Positions 1-7,358 of a stretch of DNA of 64,000 bases are shown here, one piece after another. The DNA lies in contig NZ_FOKF01000008.1 in NCBI RefSeq assembly GCF_900111995.1, forward strand, positions 1-64,000, read 5' to 3'. Made by a program: the position numbers and the translations under genes. Position 1 is the first letter of the stretch. The number at the start of each line of letters is the position of its first letter. Origin of the DNA: Collimonas sp. OK607. GTDB lineage: Bacteria; Pseudomonadota; Gammaproteobacteria; Burkholderiales; Burkholderiaceae_D. A model generated the notes under the pieces. That model worked only from the letters and a program-made list of their open reading frames with translations, ran no database searches and was not told the origin of the DNA.

Positions 1-175
1 AACCTTAGCAGGTTATATGATGAGCTTATTTGTTTGCCAAGGTGCTCAACACACCGTTTGGACATTCATACCCAACCGACCTCACCCACCCTGGTGAGGT
101 CGGGTTAAAAAACTACTTCTTCTAGATTGCGTTGTGCGTTGCTCCACCTGGAGAACGAACAGCGGTTACAAGTTA
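1..175 (+). other. 23S-5S rRNA intergenic spacer (partial)
   Basis: This lies directly upstream of the 5S gene and has no credible ORF. It contains a perfect 11-bp inverted repeat (76-86 with 93-103, six-base loop) followed by A-rich sequence, which fits a processing stem in an rRNA precursor. The 23S gene itself is not visible, so I assume it ends to the left of the window. Confidence 0.6.
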
Positions 176-290
176 TGCCTGATGACCATAGCGAGTTGGT
201 ACCACCCCTTCCCATCCCGAACAGGACCGTGAAACGACTTTGCGCCGATGATAGTGCTGCAACCAGTGTGAAAGTAGGTCATCGTCAGGC
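176..290 (+). rRNA. rrf: 5S ribosomal RNA
   Basis: The sequence begins TGCCTGATGACCATAGCG and ends GTAGGTCATCGTCAGGC, so the 5' and 3' ends pair to form the closing helix. The internal CCCATCCCGAAC and GTGAAACGACTTTGCGCCGATG blocks are the conserved 5S loop B/C and D/E sequences. Its length of about 115 nt is normal for a betaproteobacterium. It is the last gene of an rRNA operon transcribed left to right and is followed directly by an intrinsic terminator. Confidence 0.95.
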
Positions 291-298
291 TTTTATTA

Positions 299-335
299 AA
301 AAACCCTCTGAACAAACGTTCAGAGGGTTTTTGCT
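299..335 (+). terminator. Intrinsic terminator of the rRNA operon
   Basis: A perfect stem (AAACCCTCTGAAC pairing with GTTCAGAGGGTTT, loop AAAC, 301-330) is followed by a T-rich run. It starts about 10 bases after the mature 5S 3' end. Confidence 0.9.
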
Positions 336-370
336 TTGGGCGGACGGTTTGTGCAAAATCGAGAAAGAAC

Positions 371-491
371 GTAGGGTGGGCACGAATGCCCACGCGTTAC
401 CGTGATAGCCGGAGTGCAAACTTATGCGATACCGACATGCACATGCGTACCGAGTGAATTCCGCGTGGGCACAAAGGCGTGCCCACCCTAC
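371..491. repeat. REPIN-like palindromic repeat, copy 1 (inverted orientation)
   Basis: The element opens with GTAGGGTGGGCAC and closes with GTGCCCACCCTAC. Each end also folds on itself through a second GTGCCCAC or GTGGGCAC arm, giving two opposed short hairpins around a linker of roughly 60 bases. Related copies lie at 12865-12992, 26880-27000, 34693-34762 and 50383-50511. The linker of this copy matches the reverse complement of the copy 2 and copy 3 linkers, so it is inserted the other way round. Confidence 0.85.
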
Positions 492-519
492 GGAGTTCAT
501 ACCCGATTTGCACAGACAT

Positions 520-553
520 AAAAAAGCCAGTCAGCTTACGCGACTGGCTTTTT
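520..553. terminator. Bidirectional terminator hairpin
   Basis: AAAAAGCCAGTC pairs with GACTGGCTTTTT around a short loop, with A and T runs on both sides, so it can stop transcription in either direction. It sits about 40 bases past the stop codon of the minus-strand PagL-like gene and probably ends that transcript. Confidence 0.85.
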
Positions 554-593
554 GCTTGTTTAACCTGCTTCCCTGCATAAGCAGGGACCCGGC

Positions 594-1142
594 TTAGAAT
601 GGATAAGCTACCCGCAATACAGCAAAATTTGCGCCGCTATTCGGTTTCTTGATGCCGCCGTTGGAGAAGTGCTGCAACTTGATGCCGACATCAAGGCCAT
701 TGCCGAACACATAACCGGCTCCCAGATGATCGCCAAACTCAAAAGCGGTGGAAAAACGACGGCTATTGTTGTCATACAGATGCGACATCAGATGCACGCC
801 AATGCCGGCTTCACCGTACAGACCCTTTTTATCATTGCTCTGGAAGCGGAACACTGGTGTAAAGCCGATATCCGTCAGGTTTTTCTTCTGCCCAGGAACA
901 TTCTGGTACTGGTTCTGACGAAATTCAGCCAGGCTCAAATCCCAATAGCCGCCAAGTTGCGTGCTGCTTCCTTGCCACAAAGCCGTGTTCCAATCCCATT
1001 GCACAGCAGCTCGGGCCAGCTGGCTCTTGTTGCCGGTGCCGAGTTCGAAGGATGCGGAGTCAACGGCAAAGCTGCTTGAGTGCACGCCGGCCAGCAGGCA
1101 GGCAGCGGCTAGAATCTTGAGTCCGGTTTGTTTTTTTTGCAT
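594..1142 (-). CDS. pagL: PagL-like lipid A deacylase / acyloxyacyl hydrolase family outer-membrane protein
   Basis: This 182-residue protein has an N-terminal signal peptide (MQKKQTG, hydrophobic LKILAAACLLAGVHSSSFA) followed by amphipathic strands typical of a small outer-membrane beta-barrel. Near the C terminus the motif FGDHLGAGYVFG leads into HFSNGGIKKPN, the PagL signature with catalytic His and Ser (about residues 158 and 160), and the chain ends in the barrel signal AYPF. PagL removes the 3-linked acyl chain of lipid A in the outer membrane. The start is set at the Met before KKQTG because translation from further upstream would put charged residues ahead of the signal peptide. No acidic residue follows the His/Ser motif, where the third catalytic residue (Glu) lies in Pseudomonas PagL, so activity is uncertain. 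It is a single gene, with the terminator at 520-553 downstream. Confidence 0.85.
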   Translation of the reverse strand: MQKKQTGLKILAAACLLAGVHSSSFAVDSASFELGTGNKSQLARAAVQWDWNTALWQGSSTQLGGYWDLSLAEFRQNQYQNVPGQKKNLTDIGFTPVFRFQSNDKKGLYGEAGIGVHLMSHLYDNNSRRFSTAFEFGDHLGAGYVFGNGLDVGIKLQHFSNGGIKKPNSGANFAVLRVAYPF

Positions 1143-1369
1143 AAAAGACTTTCGAGCGTAAGAAAATAAAAAGCGAATGACAAACAAGTCGTCGCCATAC
1201 TCATATGGACAGTCGCGTCAGCCGATCGATTGCCATCGATGCATTTCGAACGGGCTTGCCACGGCGCGCGGCTACAGCCCTAAAGAATAGTCGAAAACCG
1301 GAATTGTTGCCGAACTACAGGTAATTCATGTCGTAAAACGGGTAATGACGGGTAATTCCGGCCTCGAAA

Positions 1370-2257
1370 TCAAGCAATGTAAGCGGGCTCAATCCTGCCC
1401 GGCACATCAACGCGAAGCGACAAGATGCAGCCAGACAAAGGATATTTTTCAAGCTCGGCAGCGCTGCGCTTTTCACGCACAGTGGTGATGTACAAGGTTC
1501 GTAAGTCTTCGTCGCCAAATGCAATCATCGTCGGGCAACGTGCAGGTAAAATCACCTCTTGCAGAATTTCACCGGCGGGCGACAAGCGCAATAACCTGCC
1601 ACCCTCATACATTGCGCACCAATAGGCATCATCGCTATCGACCGCCGCGCCGTCCGGGCGGCCGCCATAATCAACGGCGCTTTTATCCATGGCGAACTGC
1701 TTCAATACTCGGCCTTCGCCAATTTTCCCTGTTGCCAATTCAAACTCGTAACTGCAGATCCTGTGCGCAGTGGTGTCGCTATGGTAAAGCGTACGGTTAT
1801 CACCACTGAAACCGAGGCCGTTGGACACCGTCACAGGATTGCCCGCAGCTCGCACACTACCTTTTTCGATTGCATATAGCTGGGCCCCCGCATGATCGCG
1901 CGGTTCGTAAATCGTGCCAGCCCAGAGGCGGCCGGCAGCATCGCAACGGCCATCATTAAATCGCGCGGTGGCAGTGTCGTACGGCGCATCGGCAATATGC
2001 GAGAGTTCACCGCTATCAGTGTTCAAATGCGCCACGCCGGTACGCATGGCGACGATCAGGCCGCCGCTGGAATGACGGCCGATGCAGCCAGGTTCGGCAT
2101 TCAGTTGCCACATGGAGTGGCGGCCGTCGGCAGGCCTCAGGCGATGCACCTGCATCGCCGAAATGTCGACCCAGTACAGTGCGGCCTCTTCGGCGTGCCA
2201 CAGCGGGCACTCGCCCAATTGCATCGGCTGGTCGTAAGCAATTCCAATTTGATTCAT
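1370..2257 (-). CDS. SMP-30/gluconolactonase family protein (sugar lactonase)
   Basis: A 295-residue six-bladed beta-propeller protein of the SMP-30/gluconolactonase/LRE family. The divalent-metal ligands are present: Glu in LGECPLW (about residue 17), Asn in RFNDGRCD (about 100), Asn in VSNGLGF (about 145) and Asp in GGRPDGAAVD (about 203). Such enzymes hydrolyse sugar lactones (glucono-, arabino- or galactonolactone) to the acids in the cytoplasm. The exact substrate cannot be read from sequence. A galactonate operon lies 11 kb away, but nothing links the two directly. It follows the M20 amidohydrolase gene on the same strand after an 84-bp gap that holds a strong hairpin. Confidence 0.85.
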   Translation of the reverse strand: MNQIGIAYDQPMQLGECPLWHAEEAALYWVDISAMQVHRLRPADGRHSMWQLNAEPGCIGRHSSGGLIVAMRTGVAHLNTDSGELSHIADAPYDTATARFNDGRCDAAGRLWAGTIYEPRDHAGAQLYAIEKGSVRAAGNPVTVSNGLGFSGDNRTLYHSDTTAHRICSYEFELATGKIGEGRVLKQFAMDKSAVDYGGRPDGAAVDSDDAYWCAMYEGGRLLRLSPAGEILQEVILPARCPTMIAFGDEDLRTLYITTVREKRSAAELEKYPLSGCILSLRVDVPGRIEPAYIA

Positions 2258-2306
2258 GAGTTTGATGAATGTGAGGGAGAGGACGGATCAATAAGTGATC
2301 CAGAGG

Positions 2307-2334
2307 ACCTCCCCGGTATCAATACCGGGGAGGT
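2307..2334 (-). terminator. Strong hairpin between M20 hydrolase and lactonase genes
   Basis: A perfect 12-bp stem with a TCAA loop (ACCTCCCCGGTA pairing with TACCGGGGAGGT) lies just past the M20 stop codon on the minus strand. No T-run follows, so it may be a weak terminator, an mRNA-stabilising stem or a processing site rather than a classical terminator. Confidence 0.55.
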
Positions 2335-2341
2335 ACTGCAA

Positions 2342-3535
2342 CTACATTTTTTTCAGATAAGCTTCAGCAAGATTAACCCAATAGCTGGCGCCGATCGGCA
2401 GCAGATCATCGTTGAAATCATAACTGGCATTGTGCAGGTTGCACGGGCCGAGGCCATGGCCACCGTCCCTGTGAGAGCCCTCGCCGTTACCGATGAACAC
2501 GTAGCAGCCGGGCTTGCTCTTCAACATGAACGCGAAATCTTCTGCACCCATGGTCGGCTCCACCAGTGGATTGACATTGTCACTGCCGACCATTGCCTGC
2601 AATACGTCAACCACAAACGCGGTCTCTTTGACGTGATTCACCAGCGGCGGATAATTGCGATGGAAACGGAACTCGACTTCCGCGCCGAACGCCGCAGCGG
2701 TATGTTGCGCCACTTCCCGCATACGCGCCTCGATCGTATCCAGCACAGCAAGCGAAAACGTACGCACGGTGCCAATCAACGTTGCCTCATCCGGAATCAC
2801 ATTGGTAGCGCTGCCGCTATGAATTTGCGTCACGGAGAGAACAGCCGGATCGTTCGGATTGATATTGCGCGAGACGATGGTCTGCCAGCTTTGCGCTATC
2901 TGTACCGCGACCATGACCGGATCTATGCTCTTGTGCGGTTGCGCAGCATGCGAACCTTTGCCTTTGACGATCACTTCGAACTCATTACTGGAAGCCATCA
3001 TCGGCCCGGGCGTGACGCCAAAGCTGCCAGTCGGCATGCCCGGCCAGTTATGCATGCCGAACACCGCTTCCATCGGATATTTTTCAAACAAACCATCATC
3101 GATCATGCGTTGCGCACCGCCGCCACCTTCTTCGGCCGGCTGGAAAATCAGGTACACAGTGCCGTCGAAATTGCGATGCTGGGCCAGATGATGCGCCGCA
3201 CCAAGCAGCATCGCAGTGTGGCCGTCATGTCCACAAGCGTGCATCTTGCCCTGATGTTGGGAAGCATGCGGGAAAGTATTCAACTCTTGCATCGGCAAGG
3301 CATCCATATCGGCTCGCAAGCCGATCGCACGGTCGCTATTACCATTTTTTACAATGCCAACCACGCCGGTGACGCCCATGCCGCGCGCAATAGGAATCTG
3401 CCATTCGGTCAGCTTGCGGGCCACCACATCGGAGGTCCGCTGTTCTTCGTAGTTGAGTTCGGGATGCGCATGCAAATCACGTCGGATTGTCTGCAGTTCT
3501 GCCTGGAAGGCAATGATCGGGTCGATCAAATTCAT
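2342..3535 (-). CDS. M20 family amidohydrolase (hippurate hydrolase / N-acyl-amino-acid hydrolase type)
   Basis: A 397-residue cytoplasmic metallopeptidase-fold hydrolase of the M20D (HipO/AbgB/IAA-amino acid hydrolase) group, which cleaves N-acyl or N-carboxybenzoyl amino acids. Metal-binding and catalytic motifs are intact: MHACGHDGHTAML (Cys and His ligands), PAEEGGGGA (Glu pair), GMHNWP (His) and MGAEDFAFM near the C terminus. The start is the Met of MNLIDPIIAF because an AGGAG ribosome-binding site lies about 6 bases ahead. The longer reading frame upstream has no such site and adds 34 unlikely residues. The gene faces away from the ABC-transporter remnant and argE. An inverted repeat GGCGTAA/TTACGCC at 3585-3615 lies in its upstream region and could be an operator. 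Confidence 0.85.
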   Translation of the reverse strand: MNLIDPIIAFQAELQTIRRDLHAHPELNYEEQRTSDVVARKLTEWQIPIARGMGVTGVVGIVKNGNSDRAIGLRADMDALPMQELNTFPHASQHQGKMHACGHDGHTAMLLGAAHHLAQHRNFDGTVYLIFQPAEEGGGGAQRMIDDGLFEKYPMEAVFGMHNWPGMPTGSFGVTPGPMMASSNEFEVIVKGKGSHAAQPHKSIDPVMVAVQIAQSWQTIVSRNINPNDPAVLSVTQIHSGSATNVIPDEATLIGTVRTFSLAVLDTIEARMREVAQHTAAAFGAEVEFRFHRNYPPLVNHVKETAFVVDVLQAMVGSDNVNPLVEPTMGAEDFAFMLKSKPGCYVFIGNGEGSHRDGGHGLGPCNLHNASYDFNDDLLPIGASYWVNLAEAYLKKM

Positions 3536-3584
3536 ATTGTGCTCCTGATATGTGGCACGCCTCTTGCCCGCAAAATTGATGAAT

Positions 3585-3615
3585 GGCGTAACGTCCAGAA
3601 TGTGTATATTACGCC
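3585..3615. promoter_or_regulatory. Inverted repeat upstream of the M20 hydrolase gene
   Basis: GGCGTAA (3585-3591) and TTACGCC (3609-3615) form a perfect inverted repeat with a 17-base AT-rich spacer, about 50-80 bases ahead of the minus-strand start codon. It is compatible with a dimeric repressor site. No regulator gene is adjacent. Confidence 0.35.
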
Positions 3616-3688
3616 TACACGGTCCGTCGATGTTCATTCACAGGAGAGCATGACAGTGCGGCCAGGATCGCCAACCTGTTTCCCGGTT

Positions 3689-3948
3689 TGCGAGGAGACG
3701 GTGTTTGCACACGCAATCACCAGTATACTCAGACATTGCTGGCATCGGCGCCCGAGCTCGAGGTCCGGCACCTGGAATTTTTTGCGGTAAAAGGAGAAAT
3801 TCCATCGCCGCTGCATCCGCCGTCGGGTTGCCATTTCCATCCGCGCTGTCCACATGCAGTGCCGCGCTGTAAAGTAGAGAAGCCGGCATTAAAAGAAATC
3901 AGCGCCAAACATTTTTCCGCCTGCAATCTGAACGATGGCACGGCATAA
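3689..3948 (+). pseudogene. Remnant of dipeptide/oligopeptide ABC transporter ATP-binding protein (DppF/OppF C terminus)
   Basis: The translated text NHQYTQTLLASAP...VKGEIPSPLHPPSGCHFHPRCPHA is the conserved C-terminal tail of DppF/OppF-type ATPases, including the Cys-rich segment (CHFHPRCPHAVPRC). It ends at a stop at 3946-3948. The preceding family text (EETVFAHA) lies in a different frame, so there is a frameshift near 3713-3716. The ATP-binding core (Walker A, signature, Walker B) is absent and the 5' side runs into the promoter region of the M20 gene. About 80-90 residues of an original 320 or so survive. It probably marks deletion of a peptide-transporter operon that once preceded the argE-like gene. 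Confidence 0.85.
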
Positions 3949-3958
3949 AGGACACGAC

Positions 3959-5173
3959 ATGAGCACTTCGAACACCGCAAATACTTTGAACAATACCGGA
4001 TTAATACCTTCGGCCGAAGTCTTGGCCATGATCGAACGCTTGATTGCCTTCCAGACCGTATCGCGCGATTCCAACCTGGGATTGATCGAATGGACCCGCG
4101 ATTACCTGGCCGGCCTTGGCGTTACATCGCGTCTGACCTACGACGCCAGCGGCAAGAAGGCCAATCTGTTTGCAACGCTGGGTGACGGTCCTAAACCCGG
4201 CCTGATTTTGTCCGGCCACACCGACGTGGTGCCGGTCGAAGGACAGGCCTGGGATACCGATCCGTTCAAGGCAACCGTCAAGGATGGCTTGTTGTATGGC
4301 CGCGGTTCGGCCGACATGAAGAGCTACATCGCCACCGCGCTGGCGCTGGCGCCGCAATTCCTGGCGGCGGGGATGGATGCACCGCTGCACTTTGCCTTGT
4401 CGTATGACGAAGAAGTCGGCTGTATCGGCGTACAGGGATTGATCAAGGATTTGCAGGAACTGGGATTGAAGCCGGCGGGCTGCATTGTCGGTGAACCGAC
4501 TTCCATGCAACCGATCATCGCGCATAAAGGCACGCATCGTTTCCGTTGCTGCATCCGCGGCCGCGAAGCGCATTCCAGCTACACCACCATGGGTGTCAAT
4601 TCGATCGAGTACGCGGCGCGCATCATCGTCTATATCCGCCAGATGGCGGATCGCTTTGCCCAGCTGGAGACACGCGATTACGGATTTACGGTTCCCTACA
4701 CCACCATGCAGACGGGGGTGATACACGGCGGGCTGGCATCGAATATCGTGCCCAAGGATTGCAAATTCGAGTTCGAGGCGCGCACCATGCCGGGCATTGA
4801 CGTCGAGAACTTGTACCAGGAAATCCAGAGCTTCGCCGCCACGCTGCTACCAGAAATGCAGAAGGTGGAGCCGGATGCGGCAATCGATTTCGAATGGCTG
4901 GCATCGGCTCCCGGCCTCAGCATGCAGGAGAGCGACGCCGTGGTTCAGTTGGCCTCGGCATTGGCGCGCAACAAGCCGAATGGCGCGGTTTCCTACGGGA
5001 CCGAAGCGGGCTTGTTCCAGCGTGCCGGCATTCCAACCGTGGTCTGCGGCCCCGGCAGCATTGAACAGGCACACCGGCCGAACGAATTCGTGGCGCTGGA
5101 ACAAGTCGCTCAATGCGAGGCTTTCATGTTGCGCTTGATGGATCCTGAGATGCAATTGCAAATCAGAAAGTAA
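3959..5173 (+). CDS. argE: Acetylornithine deacetylase (M20A family)
   Basis: A 404-residue cytoplasmic zinc hydrolase that removes the acetyl group from N-acetylornithine or related N-acyl amino acids. Diagnostic motifs in order are SGHTDVVPVEGQ (metal His/Asp), YGRGSADMKSY (bridging Asp), DEEVGCIG (catalytic Glu and metal Glu), VGEPTS, and GPGSIEQAHRPNEFV (C-terminal His ligand). The start is the Met of MSTSNTANTL because AAAGGA lies 7 bases ahead. An ATG 24 bases upstream overlaps the stop of the DppF remnant and has a poorer site. The position behind a broken peptide-transporter gene suggests a scavenging ArgE-like deacylase rather than the only biosynthetic enzyme. argC lies far away at 36903. 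Confidence 0.88.
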   Translation: MSTSNTANTLNNTGLIPSAEVLAMIERLIAFQTVSRDSNLGLIEWTRDYLAGLGVTSRLTYDASGKKANLFATLGDGPKPGLILSGHTDVVPVEGQAWDTDPFKATVKDGLLYGRGSADMKSYIATALALAPQFLAAGMDAPLHFALSYDEEVGCIGVQGLIKDLQELGLKPAGCIVGEPTSMQPIIAHKGTHRFRCCIRGREAHSSYTTMGVNSIEYAARIIVYIRQMADRFAQLETRDYGFTVPYTTMQTGVIHGGLASNIVPKDCKFEFEARTMPGIDVENLYQEIQSFAATLLPEMQKVEPDAAIDFEWLASAPGLSMQESDAVVQLASALARNKPNGAVSYGTEAGLFQRAGIPTVVCGPGSIEQAHRPNEFVALEQVAQCEAFMLRLMDPEMQLQIRK

Positions 5174-5252
5174 ACAGAAGCGATCAAATGCATCTTGTTT
5201 GAGCGGATTTTGCTAAAGTAGCGTATTGAAGCGCCTTGGTTCTGATGACATT

Positions 5253-7358
5253 ATGACTACTACTACCGTTCGTGCGGCCTGCCCGCACGATTGCCCCGAT
5301 ACCTGCGCGCTGTTGGTGACTGTCACCGACGGCGTCGCCACCGAAGTTCGTGGCGATCCCGATCATCCAACTACCGCCGGCGTGCTGTGCACCAAGGTCT
5401 CGCGTTATACCGAACGGACTTATCACAAGGACCGCTTGCTGCATCCGCTCAAGCGAGTCGGCAAAAAGGGCGAGGGGAAATTCGTACAGATCAGCTGGGA
5501 CGAGGCGATCGCCACGATTGCCGGACGGCTGGGCGAGATTGCCGCCCGTAATCCGCAAGCTATCCTGCCCTACAGCTACGCCGGCACCATGGGTCTGGTG
5601 CAGGGCGAGTCGATGTCGATGCGTTTTTTCAACCGCATTGGCGCTTCGCTGCTGGATCGCACCATTTGCGCCGCGGCCGGTGGCGCCGGTTATAAATATA
5701 CGATCGGCGCCAGGATCGGCACCGATCTCGAACAATTCCAGAACGCCAGGCTGATCCTGATCTGGGGCGGCAATCCGATTGCATCCAACCTGCATTTCTG
5801 GATGCGAGCACAGGAAGCCAAGCGGCGCGGCGCCAAGCTGATCGCGATTGATCCTTACCGCTCCCTGAGCGCAGACAAATGCCATCAGCATATCGCCTTG
5901 CTGCCGGGGACCGATTCCGCCTTGGCGCTTGGCATGATGCATGTACTGATCGCAGAAGACCTGCTGGACCACGACTACATCGCCCAATACACGCTCGGTT
6001 TCGAACAGCTGAAACATCAAGTATCAATATGGACACCTGAAAAGACCGCGGAGGTTTGCGGTATCAGCGCCGAGGAAGTACTGGAGCTGGCGCGTAGTTA
6101 CGGCGGTGCGGCGTTGCGTGGCGAAGCGGCGGCGATTCGCGTGAATTATGGCTTGCAGCGCGTGCATGGCGGCGGCATGGCGGTACGCAATATCACTTGC
6201 CTGCCGGCGTTGGTCGGCGCCTGGCGCCATGCTGCGGGCGGCGTGCAGTTGTCGTCATCGGATAGTTTTCCAAAGAATAACCACGCTTTGCAGCGTCCCG
6301 ATTTTTTGACCAAACAAGGGCTGGCGCCGCGTACCATCAACATGAGCACCATTGGCGACGATTTGTTGCGTGAAACATCGCCGGAATTCGGTCCGAAAAT
6401 CGAAGCCTTGATCGTGTATAACTCGAATCCGGTAGCGGTAGCGCCGGAGTCCAGCGTCGTCGCCCGAGGTTTCGCACGTGAAGATTTATTCACCGTGGTG
6501 CTGGAGCATTTTCAAACCGACACCGCCGACTACGCCGACATCGTGCTGCCGGCAACCACGCAGCTGGAACACGTAGACGCGCACTCGGCCTACGGCCATC
6601 TGTACATGCTGGCGAATAATGCCGCGATAGCACCGCTCGGCGAAGCTAAGCCGAATACCGAAATCTTCCGCCTGCTGGCAGCGCGGATGGGTTTCGACGA
6701 TGCCTGTTTCCGCGAGAGCGACGATGAAATTGCCGCGCAAGCGTTTGACTCAAAAAACGTGCGCGCGGTCCATTTCGACTGGGATTCGCTGAAACAAAAA
6801 GGCTGGCAAAAACTGAATGTGCCGGATGCGCCATTCGCCAGCGGCGGCTTCCCGACACCGTCCGGAAAATGCGAGTTCTACAGTGCGCAAATGCGGCAAG
6901 ACGGCCTCGATCCTCTGCCGACTTATATCGCACCGTATGAGTCGCTGGCCAGCAATCCCGAACTGGCCAGGAAATATCCGCTGGCGATGATTTCGCCGCC
7001 GGCGCGCAACTTCCTCAACTCCAGTTTCGTCAACGTTAAAAGCCTGCGCGATACCGAAGGCGAACCGCATCTGGACATGCACCCGGCGGATGCCGGGAAA
7101 AGGGCCTTGGTAAGCGGCGATACCGTGCGTATCTATAACGATCGCGGCAGTTTCAACGCCAAACTGAGGGTCACCGATAAGGCCAGGATCGGACTAGTGG
7201 TGGGTTTATCGATCTGGTGGAAAAAAATGGCCAGTGACGGCAAGAACGCCAACGAAGTCACCAACCAGCGGCTGACCGACATGGGCAGGGCGCCGACATT
7301 TTACGACGTCCTGGTGGAAGTTGAAAAAGCACCGCACGGGGATAGTTCCGCTGCATGA
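5253..7358 (+). CDS. Molybdopterin-dependent oxidoreductase (DMSO reductase/formate dehydrogenase superfamily)
   Basis: A 701-residue molybdenum bis-MGD enzyme. The N terminus holds a [4Fe-4S] site, CPHDCPDTC with a fourth Cys in GVLCTKVSRY. The molybdopterin oxidoreductase domain follows (about 60-480, with YSYAGTMGLVQGESM and WGGNPIASNLHFW), then the C-terminal dinucleotide-binding domain (about 590-695, with MISPPARNFLNSSF). The Cys in RTICAAAGGAG is a plausible Mo ligand. No Tat signal is visible, so the enzyme is probably cytoplasmic. The substrate is unknown; I see no electron-transfer subunit or cofactor-insertion chaperone nearby. I chose the Met of MTTTTVRAAC because the Fe-S motif begins 9 residues later. 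The stop overlaps the next start as ATGA, so the two are translationally coupled. Confidence 0.85.
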   Translation: MTTTTVRAACPHDCPDTCALLVTVTDGVATEVRGDPDHPTTAGVLCTKVSRYTERTYHKDRLLHPLKRVGKKGEGKFVQISWDEAIATIAGRLGEIAARNPQAILPYSYAGTMGLVQGESMSMRFFNRIGASLLDRTICAAAGGAGYKYTIGARIGTDLEQFQNARLILIWGGNPIASNLHFWMRAQEAKRRGAKLIAIDPYRSLSADKCHQHIALLPGTDSALALGMMHVLIAEDLLDHDYIAQYTLGFEQLKHQVSIWTPEKTAEVCGISAEEVLELARSYGGAALRGEAAAIRVNYGLQRVHGGGMAVRNITCLPALVGAWRHAAGGVQLSSSDSFPKNNHALQRPDFLTKQGLAPRTINMSTIGDDLLRETSPEFGPKIEALIVYNSNPVAVAPESSVVARGFAREDLFTVVLEHFQTDTADYADIVLPATTQLEHVDAHSAYGHLYMLANNAAIAPLGEAKPNTEIFRLLAARMGFDDACFRESDDEIAAQAFDSKNVRAVHFDWDSLKQKGWQKLNVPDAPFASGGFPTPSGKCEFYSAQMRQDGLDPLPTYIAPYESLASNPELARKYPLAMISPPARNFLNSSFVNVKSLRDTEGEPHLDMHPADAGKRALVSGDTVRIYNDRGSFNAKLRVTDKARIGLVVGLSIWWKKMASDGKNANEVTNQRLTDMGRAPTFYDVLVEVEKAPHGDSSAA

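Noticed and set aside
1892-3790. A 632-codon open frame on the plus strand.
   Set aside because: It lies antisense to the lactonase and M20 hydrolase genes, has no recognisable domain, and its composition (His/Arg/Ile-rich) is what the complement of GC-rich coding sequence gives. Only its last few codons matter, as one frame of the DppF remnant.
5184-6020. A 278-codon minus-strand frame within the molybdoenzyme gene.
   Set aside because: It is antisense to the Fe-S and molybdopterin-binding region and has no family match I can recognise.
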